Source of the DNA: an uncultured Bacteroidales bacterium
Lineage (GTDB): Bacteria; Bacteroidota; Bacteroidia; Bacteroidales; Bacteroidaceae
Assembly (NCBI GenBank): GCA_902779315.1
Contig: CACZBC010000032.1
Location: 1 to 53,726, forward strand
DNA length: 53,726 bases
Reading direction: 5' to 3'
In this document: one piece after another, positions 26,878 through 35,485 of the stretch
Layout: each line of letters opens with the position of its first letter
Numbering within the stretch: the stretch's first letter is position 1
Made by a program: the position numbers and the translations under genes
The notes under the pieces: model-generated
The model's database searches: none
What the model was told of the DNA's origin: nothing
Seen by the model: the letters and a program-made list of their open reading frames with translations, nothing else

Positions 26878-29556
26878 ATGAATCGAAAACTAATACTGTC
26901 CCTGCTATTCTTCCTCCCTCTCCTCGCTCTGGCAGAGGGAGGCAAGAGCCAGGTTCCGCTGGCAGACCCGTACATTCTGCTCGACGGAGACACTTACTAT
27001 GCTTATGGCACAAACGATGCCAACGGCATCCGATGCTATACGAGCGACGACTTGCGCGTCTGGAAATACGAAGGTCTGGCCCTCAACAAAGCGAACACTA
27101 CCGAGACACAATGGTTTTGGGCGCCCGAGGTCTATCACATCGGTGACAAGTACATCATGTATTTCTCGGCCAACGAACACCTCTATGCCGCCACAGCCTC
27201 CTCTCCGAAAGGACCTTTCGTACAGGTTGGAACCTATCAGATGAACAATCTCATCGGCAACGAGAAGTGCATCGACTCGCATGTCTTCATTGACGAGGAC
27301 AGCACGGCATACATCTTCTTCGTTCGCTTCACCGACGGCAATTGCATCTGGCAAGCAAAGCTGAGCGAAGATTTCATTACTCCCGTTGCAGGAACCTTGC
27401 GCAAATGCTTCGCCGTATCGCAGGATTGGGAGAACAAGATGGGCAGAGTAAACGAAGGGCCAAACGTCATCAAGTCGGGCCGTCGCTATTTCCTCACCTA
27501 TTCGGGCAACGACTATCAGAGCAAAGACTATGCCGTGGGTTATGCCACGACCAACAATATCGCCTCAGGAACTTGGACAAAATACGGAAGCAACCCCATC
27601 CTTCGCCGTTGGGACGACCTCGTCGGCACGGGCCATCACTCGCTCTTCTACGACAAGGACGGCGTCCTGCGCATCGTCTTTCATGCCCACAACAGCACGG
27701 AGACCATTCATCCCCGACTGATGTACATCGGCACGATGCAGCTACGCAGCAACAACCTCGTGATGCTCAACGACCCCATTATCCGCCCGACGCTTTCCAC
27801 TTCTGCTCCTTACAATCCCGAGCTTGTCACGAAGAAATGGGGTTTCGTGAACGGCGGAGCGGTCACCGTAGATATGAACAATGATGGCAACCAAGACATC
27901 GTGACCGGTGGGTTGACCATCGTTCAGAACTCCGCCACAACCGAAACAACACATAAACGCATCTCATACATTGCACAATTCATACCCTCTACCCACAAAT
28001 GGACAAAGGTCTCGACGGCCACGCCATTCGAGGTAGCAGAAACGCCCTCGTTTGTTCCCTGCGACATTAACAATGACGGCAACATGGATCTCATTGCCTT
28101 CGACCAGACAGCTGACGACGCAGAGAACATCACCGAAGGTATCTTCCTGGGCAAAGGCAACGGGACCTTCACCAGGGCAGAGTTTACGATTCTCAACATC
28201 GATGGGACTTCCGCCTCATTCGACATGAAGGCTCCTTGTAACGCAGAAATCATAGACATCGACAACGACGCTCGGCTCGATATCATCCTCGTTGGGCATC
28301 AGGAAGGAGCAAACTACAACGTCATCCTCCACAATCAATCTATCGATGCAGCAAATCTATGTTTTGTAGTCGAACCATACGAGCAAGAGTTTCTGCTCCG
28401 CGAAGCTATTATCAAACCTGCCGATTTCAACAACGACGGCCTGCAAGACTTCGCCATCTCAGCTCTCGTGGATGGACGGGAAGACCAACTGCGCTTCACA
28501 GATGTCTTCCTCAACAATCCGGAACAGATTGGACAATTCATCCGCTTGGGATTGGGTGAAAGAGAAGCCGACATAAAGCGCAAATCCAACGGAGCCCTTC
28601 AAGTGGCCGACTTTAACAACGACGGCTGGCTCGACATCATGCTTGCAGGACTGGGCGAAACTTCTTCGGGAGAATCGTCTACCCGACAGCGCATCTACAT
28701 CAACCAGCAGACTGAAGTTCCCAGTTTCAAAGCAATCAGTTGTGAATTCCAATCAGACATCTACAACATATCCTCTGCCGCAAGCAACTCGGCTGGCGTG
28801 ATAGATTGGAATGGTGATGGTTTTTATGACATTCTCATAGGTGGGATAAAGTCGAATGTCTATGGGGGGATGCTTTACCTCAACGACGGGAATGGACGGC
28901 TCAAACGCAATATTGCCATTCCTGGTGCTACAGGAGCCAGCATCATCTTCCCAGACTATAATGGTGACGGACGCAAGGACTTCGTGCTCATTGGGCATTC
29001 AGAGGATAAGAACTACCTGACCACAGAACAATACGGAGACAATGCCACCCTCTGTTACAACCTGCTATCCAAGCCATCGCGACCTGAAGCTCCTCTTGCT
29101 CCAACAGCAAACATTCAGGATGGTGTCGTGACACTCTCTTGGCAATCACCCGAGACCGCACGACCTGGCTTTACCTATGAAATCTATCTTAAAGACGAAG
29201 CCGGCAATCTTCTGAACAGCGTACCATCCATCGTGGGTGGGGCAAACGACGGCATTCGCAAGGTGAACTGCCTCGGTCGAGTCGGTTGCCTAACGGAATG
29301 GGCATTCCATCCCACAAAGGCAGGCACATATTCTTGGGGCGTGCAAACTGTCGATGCTGCCTACAATGGCTCAGTTTTCACAGAAGGCCCGCAGTTTACT
29401 GTCACAGAAGAGGACATCGGAACTGGTCTCGCTCCTGCCTTATCCAACAATGAACGAGTCATATACAACCTTGTTGGCCAGCAGATCCCAAAGCCACAAA
29501 GAGGGGTTAACATCATAAAAGGACAGAAGAAAACTTACAAAACCATAATGCAATGA
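26878..29556 (+). CDS. GH43-family glycosidase with FG-GAP/VCBS repeats
   Basis: An 892-residue secreted enzyme. After a signal peptide (ending LALA), a five-bladed GH43-type domain (about 25-310) shows the base D30 in LADPYI, the pKa modulator D133 in IDSHVFID and the acid E193 in VNEGPNV. Likely substrates are arabinan, xylan or galactan side chains; the subfamily cannot be told by eye. Residues 330-720 hold at least seven Ca-binding FG-GAP-like repeats (DMNNDGNQD, DINNDGNMD, DFNNDGLQD, DWNGDGFYD, DYNGDGRKD). An Fn3-like module and the tail IYNLVGQQIPKPQRGVNII follow. The stop codon overlaps the ATG of the coiled-coil gene (ATGA), so translation is coupled. Confidence 0.9.
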   Translation: MNRKLILSLLFFLPLLALAEGGKSQVPLADPYILLDGDTYYAYGTNDANGIRCYTSDDLRVWKYEGLALNKANTTETQWFWAPEVYHIGDKYIMYFSANEHLYAATASSPKGPFVQVGTYQMNNLIGNEKCIDSHVFIDEDSTAYIFFVRFTDGNCIWQAKLSEDFITPVAGTLRKCFAVSQDWENKMGRVNEGPNVIKSGRRYFLTYSGNDYQSKDYAVGYATTNNIASGTWTKYGSNPILRRWDDLVGTGHHSLFYDKDGVLRIVFHAHNSTETIHPRLMYIGTMQLRSNNLVMLNDPIIRPTLSTSAPYNPELVTKKWGFVNGGAVTVDMNNDGNQDIVTGGLTIVQNSATTETTHKRISYIAQFIPSTHKWTKVSTATPFEVAETPSFVPCDINNDGNMDLIAFDQTADDAENITEGIFLGKGNGTFTRAEFTILNIDGTSASFDMKAPCNAEIIDIDNDARLDIILVGHQEGANYNVILHNQSIDAANLCFVVEPYEQEFLLREAIIKPADFNNDGLQDFAISALVDGREDQLRFTDVFLNNPEQIGQFIRLGLGEREADIKRKSNGALQVADFNNDGWLDIMLAGLGETSSGESSTRQRIYINQQTEVPSFKAISCEFQSDIYNISSAASNSAGVIDWNGDGFYDILIGGIKSNVYGGMLYLNDGNGRLKRNIAIPGATGASIIFPDYNGDGRKDFVLIGHSEDKNYLTTEQYGDNATLCYNLLSKPSRPEAPLAPTANIQDGVVTLSWQSPETARPGFTYEIYLKDEAGNLLNSVPSIVGGANDGIRKVNCLGRVGCLTEWAFHPTKAGTYSWGVQTVDAAYNGSVFTEGPQFTVTEEDIGTGLAPALSNNERVIYNLVGQQIPKPQRGVNIIKGQKKTYKTIMQ

Positions 29557-30407
29557 AAAAAATACTACTTTCTGCGTTGGTGCTCATGGCATCGGCTCTC
29601 GCTGCCCAGGCACAGGGATTCAGAGTTTATCGCAGTGATGGAGCCGTTTATCAGTTCCGTTGGGTCGCAGACAGCATTGCCTTCTTTGAGGGAGAAGGCG
29701 ACCCAGACTACCAAGAACCTGTTCCCGAGTCAGTACAAAATGCGCTGAACGAGTTGAGAGCTTACGTGGCAAACAATGCCGCAAGCATTGCCGCGGTAAA
29801 CAATCTGACCAGCGAAAACAAGATGAACATCCAGTCTTTGCAGTCGCTCGTTGCGGCCTTGCAAGCAAGCGGTCAACAGAATCAGAACAACATTGCCTCG
29901 CTTCAATCGTCAATTAGTGAAATTCAAACCAGCGTTACGGCCATGAATGCTAAGGTCGACATGGTGCAAGGATTGATCTCGGCATTACAGCAGGATGTTC
30001 AGCGTAACAAGCAGAGCATTGAAACACTTCAAGCCATAAGTGCCGACCTCCAAGCATCAATCGCTGCTTCTGTCAATAGGATTGGGGCATTGGAGAGTGC
30101 TATTAGCGCCCTTCAGACTAATAGCGACAGCCATGCTGAACTGATTGGAACGCTTCAGTCACGAGTTATTGACATTCAAGACCAGAATCAAGTTCAGGGA
30201 AACGACATTGCTGTGCTGCAAGGGAGAGCAAACACGGCGGAAGAAACCATTGCAGATCTTCGACAGCGAAACTCGGATCTGGAAAGGGTTAACGCTGCCT
30301 TAAGCGATCGAGTCGACGCTAACACATCTACAATTGAAAATCTTACACAAAAGATTTTATTGCTCTCGGATCGACTCGATATGCTTGAAAATCAGCTGAA
30401 TCAATAG
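29553..30407 (+). CDS. Exported long coiled-coil protein
   Basis: A 284-residue protein with a signal peptide (MKKILLSALVLMASALAAQA). A short N-terminal motif (FRVYRSDGAVYQFRWVADSI) resembles the segment found at the start of many Bacteroidales surface proteins. Almost all the rest (about 60-284) is an Ala/Gln/Asn-rich coiled coil with recurring NIASLQSSI, IGALESAISALQ and IADLRQRN blocks, and no globular domain. It starts inside the stop codon of the GH43 gene, so it probably acts with that enzyme, perhaps as a stalk or oligomerisation partner; that is inference. No family is recognised. Confidence 0.8.
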   Translation: MKKILLSALVLMASALAAQAQGFRVYRSDGAVYQFRWVADSIAFFEGEGDPDYQEPVPESVQNALNELRAYVANNAASIAAVNNLTSENKMNIQSLQSLVAALQASGQQNQNNIASLQSSISEIQTSVTAMNAKVDMVQGLISALQQDVQRNKQSIETLQAISADLQASIAASVNRIGALESAISALQTNSDSHAELIGTLQSRVIDIQDQNQVQGNDIAVLQGRANTAEETIADLRQRNSDLERVNAALSDRVDANTSTIENLTQKILLLSDRLDMLENQLNQ

Positions 30408-30423
30408 CTTCAGAGCCTCTCCC

Positions 30424-32664
30424 TTATTTTGTCGGAGCTGAGGGAGGCGTGGCATCATCGGCGCTACCCCATTGTTTGTTGGGTTTGTTGCCCATTTCAA
30501 GCACAAGGGTTGCGCCGTTCTTTATGTCGTCGTGACTGAACCAGGGCTTGTTCCAAGGCTTTCCGTTGAGGGTGGCACTCTGGATGTATTTGTTCTCGCG
30601 GCTGCTTCCCTTGGCAATGATATGCAGTTCCTTTCCGCCTGGCAGCTTGACACGAGCGTCCGTGAAGAGTGGCGAGCCGATGTTGTAAGCAGGGAAACCT
30701 GGTGTAACAGGATAGAAGCCAAGTGAAGAGAAGACCACGAAAGAGGTCATTCCGCCACCGTCTTCGTCGCCAGGCATACCCATAACATCGTTGCGGAACC
30801 ACGCGTCGAGGCATTGGCGAATGCGTTTCTGCGTCTTCCAGGGAGCACCAGCATAGTTATATATATAAGGTATATGAAGCGAAGGCTCGTTTGCCATCGT
30901 GAATTGTCCCATGTTGCCTGTCTGATCGGGGAACTCTCCGAAGAACTGCCACTTGCTTTTGCCTAAGGGTTCTGCAAAGGTGCGATCGAGTTCGCGGGCC
31001 ATTGCTTCTTTGCCTCCCATCAGCTTCGCGAGGTCAGCAAGGTTGTGTTGTACGTCCCAACGATAGGTCCATCCGTTGTTTTCGCCATAAGCGGCACGTG
31101 CTCCGATACCTCCACTGAAGCGATAATCAAAGTCGGAGAGGAAGTTGCCGCTCTCGTCTTTGGGATGGAAGAAAAGTGTCTCAGCATTCCAAACATTGCG
31201 ATAATTGTAGCTAAGGGCAAGGTATTTGGCTGCTTCTGCCTTATTGCCCATGAATTCTGCTATGCGAGAGAGGCACCACTCGTCATAGGCTGTACCAAGC
31301 GTGACTGCGATAGGTTGCCTTTGTTCGAAGCCATTCACGTTGGGGACATCTTCCTTTTGACCCGCTCCCAGAGCAGGAAAGTAGCCGTGATCCTTGTAGA
31401 ATTGGTCGAGACGGCCAGCCGGATCGCCACTCCAGGGCACGAGCGTCTTCTCTTCTATGCCTCGACGACAGTACTCGAAGCCGCGTTTGGCATCCACTTT
31501 GAGACCCTTCCAGAGCGCATCTGCCACCATAGCAACACCATGATTACTGTTCATCCTTCGCGTATCGCCCGTCATTTCCGGGAAAGTCGGCATCCATTTC
31601 GTACCCATTTGCTCTGCCATTCGGAGGTAACTTTCGATGATATCTTCTTCCTTCCAGGGTTGAATGAGAGCGCGAAGAGGGTGTGCTGCGCGATAAGTAT
31701 CCCAGATCCAGTCGTCGGTATAGAAGGGATGGCCGTCATCCTCGTGCACCTGGCCGTCGAAAGCCGAGAAGTAACATCCGTCTTCGCTCAAGCAGACGGG
31801 ACGCTCGAAGGTACGATAATAAGAGGTATAGAGCACAGCCTTCTGGTCCTCGGTGCCGCCTTTGACGCGAATGTTGCTGAGTGTCTCGTTCCATTCCTTG
31901 CGGCCATCCTTGATGACTTTGGCCATGTTGAACGCATCTGCTTGCTCGCGTTTGAGGTTCTTCTCCGCTTGTTCTTGACTGATGAGGGAGATGCCGTAGC
32001 GGAAGGAAACCTTCTTTGTGCCGGCAGGGAAGCGCAGGGCGGCACAGGCCCGAGGTTCCTCGGTAATCCACTTGTCGCCTATCTTTCCGTCTTGAAGAAG
32101 GCCAACTTTCTCTGGTTGCACATCGAACTCGCCCGAGAAGTAAATCTTCATGTTCTTGCTGAGCCGCTGGCTGCCCGAAGCATGTTTGCCATCGGCTTGC
32201 ATCCTGCCGTTCTCCGTGAAGAGGAGTATTGTGGCAGGCTTGCTTGGGTCGGCAAACGTGAGCTCGTAGATGGCACTCTGATGGCAGACGGCCAGATGCG
32301 CGTCGATGGTGTTGTCGGCAATCGAGACCTGATAGTCGTAGGGTGTCACACGCTCATGATCCCAGCTTGTAGAGATGATGGGACGCAACTCGTCGACTTG
32401 TGTGACACTCAGTCGGAAAGCACTTCGCTCGCGATGGTTGGTGACGACGATGGGCAGACCGTCGAGGTACTCTGTGATATATTCGTTTCGCGTCGGGTAG
32501 ATGCGCATCAGACTGTTGGGCAACTGAATGGTCGGGAAACAGGGAACCAGCAGATGACTGATGCTTCCAATGTAAGGATTCACGTAGTCGACGGGCTCTG
32601 CAGCTTGACTGGCAAGGGGTGCAAACAGGGCTGCAAAGAGGAGTTTCTTGAGCAAATGGTTCAT
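30424..32664 (-). CDS. GH92 alpha-mannosidase
   Basis: A 746-residue exported Ca-dependent exo-alpha-mannosidase. The signal peptide ends near LASQA, followed by the family start DYVNPYIGS. Other GH92 landmarks are the beta-sandwich NEYITEYLDGLPIVV, DDWIWDTYRAAHPL in the barrel, the catalytic-site loop GMPGDEDGGGMTSF and the end block YNIGSPLFTDARV. GH92 enzymes remove alpha-1,2/1,3/1,4/1,6-linked mannose from N-glycans or yeast mannan; linkage cannot be read from sequence. It is convergent with the coiled-coil gene (16-base gap). Unlike many family members, no carbohydrate-binding modules are added. Confidence 0.95.
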   Translation of the reverse strand: MNHLLKKLLFAALFAPLASQAAEPVDYVNPYIGSISHLLVPCFPTIQLPNSLMRIYPTRNEYITEYLDGLPIVVTNHRERSAFRLSVTQVDELRPIISTSWDHERVTPYDYQVSIADNTIDAHLAVCHQSAIYELTFADPSKPATILLFTENGRMQADGKHASGSQRLSKNMKIYFSGEFDVQPEKVGLLQDGKIGDKWITEEPRACAALRFPAGTKKVSFRYGISLISQEQAEKNLKREQADAFNMAKVIKDGRKEWNETLSNIRVKGGTEDQKAVLYTSYYRTFERPVCLSEDGCYFSAFDGQVHEDDGHPFYTDDWIWDTYRAAHPLRALIQPWKEEDIIESYLRMAEQMGTKWMPTFPEMTGDTRRMNSNHGVAMVADALWKGLKVDAKRGFEYCRRGIEEKTLVPWSGDPAGRLDQFYKDHGYFPALGAGQKEDVPNVNGFEQRQPIAVTLGTAYDEWCLSRIAEFMGNKAEAAKYLALSYNYRNVWNAETLFFHPKDESGNFLSDFDYRFSGGIGARAAYGENNGWTYRWDVQHNLADLAKLMGGKEAMARELDRTFAEPLGKSKWQFFGEFPDQTGNMGQFTMANEPSLHIPYIYNYAGAPWKTQKRIRQCLDAWFRNDVMGMPGDEDGGGMTSFVVFSSLGFYPVTPGFPAYNIGSPLFTDARVKLPGGKELHIIAKGSSRENKYIQSATLNGKPWNKPWFSHDDIKNGATLVLEMGNKPNKQWGSADDATPPSAPTK

Positions 32665-32695
32665 AGTTGAAGGTAATAATTCGTTATATTTAATG

Positions 32696-32703
32696 CAAAG
32701 TTA
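32696..32703 (-). promoter_or_regulatory. -7 box (TAACTTTG) of the GH92 gene
   Basis: Minus-strand TAACTTTG lies 31 bases before the start codon; the -33 is not clear. It shares the divergent gap with the promoter of the 32786 gene and heptamer repeats. Confidence 0.6.
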
Positions 32704-32726
32704 CAAAATAATTATGAACTAATGGC

Positions 32727-32757
32727 TATGAACTATGAACTATTTTTCATATCTTTG
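32727..32757 (+). promoter_or_regulatory. Promoter of the double discoidin gene, with -33 in a heptamer repeat
   Basis: TATG (32727-32730, one mismatch from TTTG), exactly 19 bases, then TATCTTTG (32750-32757). The region 32717-32743 contains AACTATG heptamer copies, and the -33 falls inside them. This promoter shows that ATG 32786, not ATG 32735, is the start. Confidence 0.65.
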
Positions 32758-32785
32758 CACTACGAAAACAATAAAAACTACAGAT

Positions 32786-33712
32786 ATGAGACATCTTACT
32801 TTCATTCTTATGTCCTTTCTCGCCTTGAGCGAAGCGCTTGCTCAGGCTCCCGTCAAGACAACTTTCGTGAGCGGCTCAGGTCGCGGCGGCCAGGAAGGTC
32901 CTGCCATGATTTGCGACGACCAGCTCTCCACGAAATGGTGTATCGACTTCCCTCGCCTGATGCCCTACTCGATTGTCCTGGATGCAGGACAGCAGACAAG
33001 CATCGTGGAGTACGGACTTGTGACGGGAGACGACACGAATGCCTATCCTGAACGCAATCCCGTGACTTGGAGCGTGAGCGGAAGCAACGACAAGGAGAAC
33101 TGGACGACCATCGACGAGCAGAAGAACAACCGCAGCCTCCCAGCCGAAGGTCTGCAGGAATACCGCTTCAAACCCAAAGCTGCAGGGGCTAAGGGAAAGT
33201 TCCGCTACTACCGCTTCGAGTTCAGCAAGATGGCTGGCGGCACACGCATCCAGCTCAGCGAAATCTACCTCTACGACAAGGTTCAAATGCCCGTGAAAGC
33301 CACTTTCGTGAGCGGTTCGGGTCGTGACGGCAAGGAGGGAGCGGCAATGGCTGCAGACGGATGGCTCTTTACGAAATGGTGCATCGACGAACCCCGCCAG
33401 ATGCCCTACTCCATCATCCTCGACGCAGGCGAAGCGGCACCTGTTACGGAATACCGTTTTGTGACGGGAGACGATACGCACGACTATCCTGACCGCAATC
33501 CCGTCTCGTGGAAAATGAGCGGTTCGAACGACCAAAAGAGTTGGACAGTCCTCGACGAGCAGAAAGGCAACCGCCTTCTTCGCGACGAGAACGAGCAGGA
33601 ATATCGCTTCAGGCCGGCAACTTCAGGCAACTATCGCTACTATCGCTTCGAATTCCTCAAAATGGCTGGAGGCACCAGGCTGCAGCTTAGCGAAATCAAG
33701 CTCTTCAAGTAA
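32786..33712 (+). CDS. Exported protein of two tandem discoidin (F5/8C) domains
   Basis: A 308-residue protein starting MRHLTFILMSFLALSEALAQ, a signal peptide; the start is fixed by the promoter at 32727-32757. Two near-identical modules fill the rest, each with the order TFVSGSGRxGxEG, FTKWCID or STKWCID, MPYSIxLDAG, FVTGDDTxxYPxRNP and FRYYRFEF or YRYYRFEF. They end QLSEIYLYD and QLSEIKLFK. The repeats indicate a recent internal duplication. There is no enzyme domain and no C-terminal tail. It probably binds carbohydrate at the cell surface or in the periplasm. A terminator follows. Confidence 0.85.
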   Translation: MRHLTFILMSFLALSEALAQAPVKTTFVSGSGRGGQEGPAMICDDQLSTKWCIDFPRLMPYSIVLDAGQQTSIVEYGLVTGDDTNAYPERNPVTWSVSGSNDKENWTTIDEQKNNRSLPAEGLQEYRFKPKAAGAKGKFRYYRFEFSKMAGGTRIQLSEIYLYDKVQMPVKATFVSGSGRDGKEGAAMAADGWLFTKWCIDEPRQMPYSIILDAGEAAPVTEYRFVTGDDTHDYPDRNPVSWKMSGSNDQKSWTVLDEQKGNRLLRDENEQEYRFRPATSGNYRYYRFEFLKMAGGTRLQLSEIKLFK

Positions 33713-33750
33713 AAAGCCTCGTATAGGAAGCCGAATAATATGCCGAACAG

Positions 33751-33776
33751 GGGGAGCAGAACGCTCCCCTCGTTTT
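33751..33776 (+). terminator. Terminator after the double discoidin gene
   Basis: GGGGAGC (33751-33757) pairs with GCTCCCC (33763-33769), followed by TCGTTTT. Array D begins 11 bases further on. Confidence 0.7.
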
Positions 33777-33786
33777 GCATTCCAAA

Positions 33787-33896
33787 ACATCTAGTGTGAC
33801 GAAGCCAAACATCTAGTGTGACATTTGCAATTTACTAGTGTGACGTTTGAGATTTACTAGTGCCACGTTTGAAATCGTATAGTGTCACGTTTGGAA
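33787..33896 (+). repeat. 22-bp repeat array D (5 units)
   Basis: Units start at 33787, 33809, 33831, 33853 and 33875, all 22 bases. The first two begin ACAT, the next two TTTA and the last TCGT; the core is CTAGTGTGACG or a close variant. The rest of the 33713-34028 gap holds the terminator and the promoter of the lipoprotein gene. Confidence 0.85.
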
Positions 33897-33969
33897 GTAC
33901 GACCTGAAAGGCGAGGTCACAAGCGAGCGAAACAATAGGGATTTCCCCCTCAACAATTCGTGTTTTCCC

Positions 33970-34000
33970 TTTGCCGGGTCGCAAACATCCCGTACCTTTG
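33970..34000 (+). promoter_or_regulatory. Promoter of the 34029-35485 operon
   Basis: TTTG (33970-33973), exactly 19 bases, then TACCTTTG (33993-34000): a full consensus match, 28 bases before the ATG. Confidence 0.8.
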
Positions 34001-34028
34001 CATCGTACAAACCTAAAAAACTACAGTT

Positions 34029-34679
34029 ATGAAACGCGCAATGTTACTCTCAAAAGGCAAGGCCGCAGTTCATCACCTCCTTGCTATCATATTTATAATG
34101 TCGGCATTTGTGTTCACCTCATGCTTTGACCGTATGGATATCGACCAGTCGATGGCTCTTTCAGGACAATGGAAAGGCGACTTCGGAATGTTCTACGACT
34201 ACATAGACGGCCACGGAAGACGCTATACTTTCGAGTCCTACAACACCTATCTGACCTTCATTCCCGCCTATTCACACGCGAATTATGGCAGAGGAACGCA
34301 GGTTGACTACTACGACTACGGACCCTACGAGTACCAGTACTACAAGTTCAGTTGGTCGGTAGAGAACGGATACATCTACCTTTCCTATGACTACGACCAC
34401 GAACTCGATGTGCGTATCAGCAACTATCGGATGACGAACGACTACTTCTCGGGCATCTTCTACGAGACCGGAACCTCGTTCCGTCTGCGCAAGATTGCTG
34501 ACTACTACAACTGGACGCCATACGTGAACATCTATGGATACGGCAGTCGCTACGATTGGGACTACGGCTATCCCTACTACGCACCAGCCACTCGTAGCGA
34601 TGTCGAAGCGCCAAGCGACAGCATCCCCAACGAAGGCAAAATCCTCAGGATGGGCCGCAGACAGGAACTTAAACAATGA
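34029..34679 (+). CDS. Tyr-rich putative lipoprotein, unknown function
   Basis: A 216-residue protein with an N-terminal hydrophobic segment (LLAIIFIMSAFVFTSC) ending in a lipobox-like FTSC, so it is probably a lipoprotein. The mature part is extremely rich in Tyr and Asp (DYYDYGPYEYQYYKFSW, YLSYDYDHELD) and looks like a small beta-barrel of lipocalin-like character (SGQWKGDFGMFYDY...FSGIFYETGTSF), ending in a Tyr/Pro-rich low-complexity stretch. I do not recognise a family. Its stop overlaps the ATG of the next gene by four bases, so the two are translationally coupled. Confidence 0.75.
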   Translation: MKRAMLLSKGKAAVHHLLAIIFIMSAFVFTSCFDRMDIDQSMALSGQWKGDFGMFYDYIDGHGRRYTFESYNTYLTFIPAYSHANYGRGTQVDYYDYGPYEYQYYKFSWSVENGYIYLSYDYDHELDVRISNYRMTNDYFSGIFYETGTSFRLRKIADYYNWTPYVNIYGYGSRYDWDYGYPYYAPATRSDVEAPSDSIPNEGKILRMGRRQELKQ

Positions 34680-35485
34680 TGAGACGGTTCTTTGTCCTTA
34701 TCCTAATCCTCTTAACCACGGCACTTGAGTCCTTCACCCAGGTGCCGTGGGACTTTGCATATCCCGACGAGAAAGAGGACAGCATCAGTGCCCTCTCCAT
34801 CAAGCCTGTCCCGAAACCAGATAAACTGCTGAAACAAATCATACAAAGGCTGAAGCTCGACTTGCAGCAAAAGCACAAAGTCAGGAAGTACAAAGTGGAA
34901 GCAACCTTCTGGCAAGAAGCCCTTACCCCCTTTTCCTTTGGTTGCACGCTCTCTGCAGAAGCAGGCGTCGGCCTCAACAAAGTAAAGCTGGAAGATTTGT
35001 GGTACGAAGGGCCATACGAACTGAACAACCAAGACACCATCCAACTCAGGGCCTTCCTTTACCAGTTCGCAACCTTGAGCCCCATCCATGCACACAAAAC
35101 CTATTCGGAACGAAGCCTGGCAAACTCTCCACTCCTGAAATATAGAGACACCAAGGACAACTATAACGTCTCGGCATACACCATTAGTGATGAGACAGGA
35201 CGAGGAGTCCATCGCTTTCAGTTTGCCTGGAAGAAGGAACACGACAAGGATTTCCGCTCGATATTCCACACAGGAGAGATTTCCGGCACAGCATATTTCG
35301 ACTGCCCCACCTTGCGTCTGACACAATTCAAGGGCGAAGCGTTTCTTCCCTCAAGCTACGATACTCGCCTCCGCTACCAGGTTGATTACTACGAAAAGAG
35401 CGGGACACCTATCCTGAAGCAAACAAAGATAGTGGGGACAAAGGATGACATGATTATGCAGGCAACTGTTAAACCCGCCCTATAA
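34676..35485 (+). CDS. Exported protein of unknown function, coupled to the Tyr-rich lipoprotein
   Basis: A 269-residue protein with a signal peptide (MMRRFFVLILILLTTALESFTQ). The mature part has an amphipathic helical stretch (LLKQIIQRLKLDLQQKHK) and then a mainly beta region (YKVEATFWQEALTPFSF; TLRLTQFKGEAFLPSSY). No family is recognised. It overlaps the preceding gene by four bases (ATGA) and its end overlaps the convergent GH32 gene by six bases. Its partner is probably the lipoprotein. Confidence 0.75.
   Translation: MMRRFFVLILILLTTALESFTQVPWDFAYPDEKEDSISALSIKPVPKPDKLLKQIIQRLKLDLQQKHKVRKYKVEATFWQEALTPFSFGCTLSAEAGVGLNKVKLEDLWYEGPYELNNQDTIQLRAFLYQFATLSPIHAHKTYSERSLANSPLLKYRDTKDNYNVSAYTISDETGRGVHRFQFAWKKEHDKDFRSIFHTGEISGTAYFDCPTLRLTQFKGEAFLPSSYDTRLRYQVDYYEKSGTPILKQTKIVGTKDDMIMQATVKPAL

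Noticed and set aside
30850-30875. TATATATA tracts inside several genes (for example 11519, 23947, 30850, 38225, 51800)
   Set aside because: They mostly encode Ile-Tyr/Tyr-Ile pairs as ATA TAT; mixed forms such as ATC TAT also occur, so this looks like codon choice rather than a signal.
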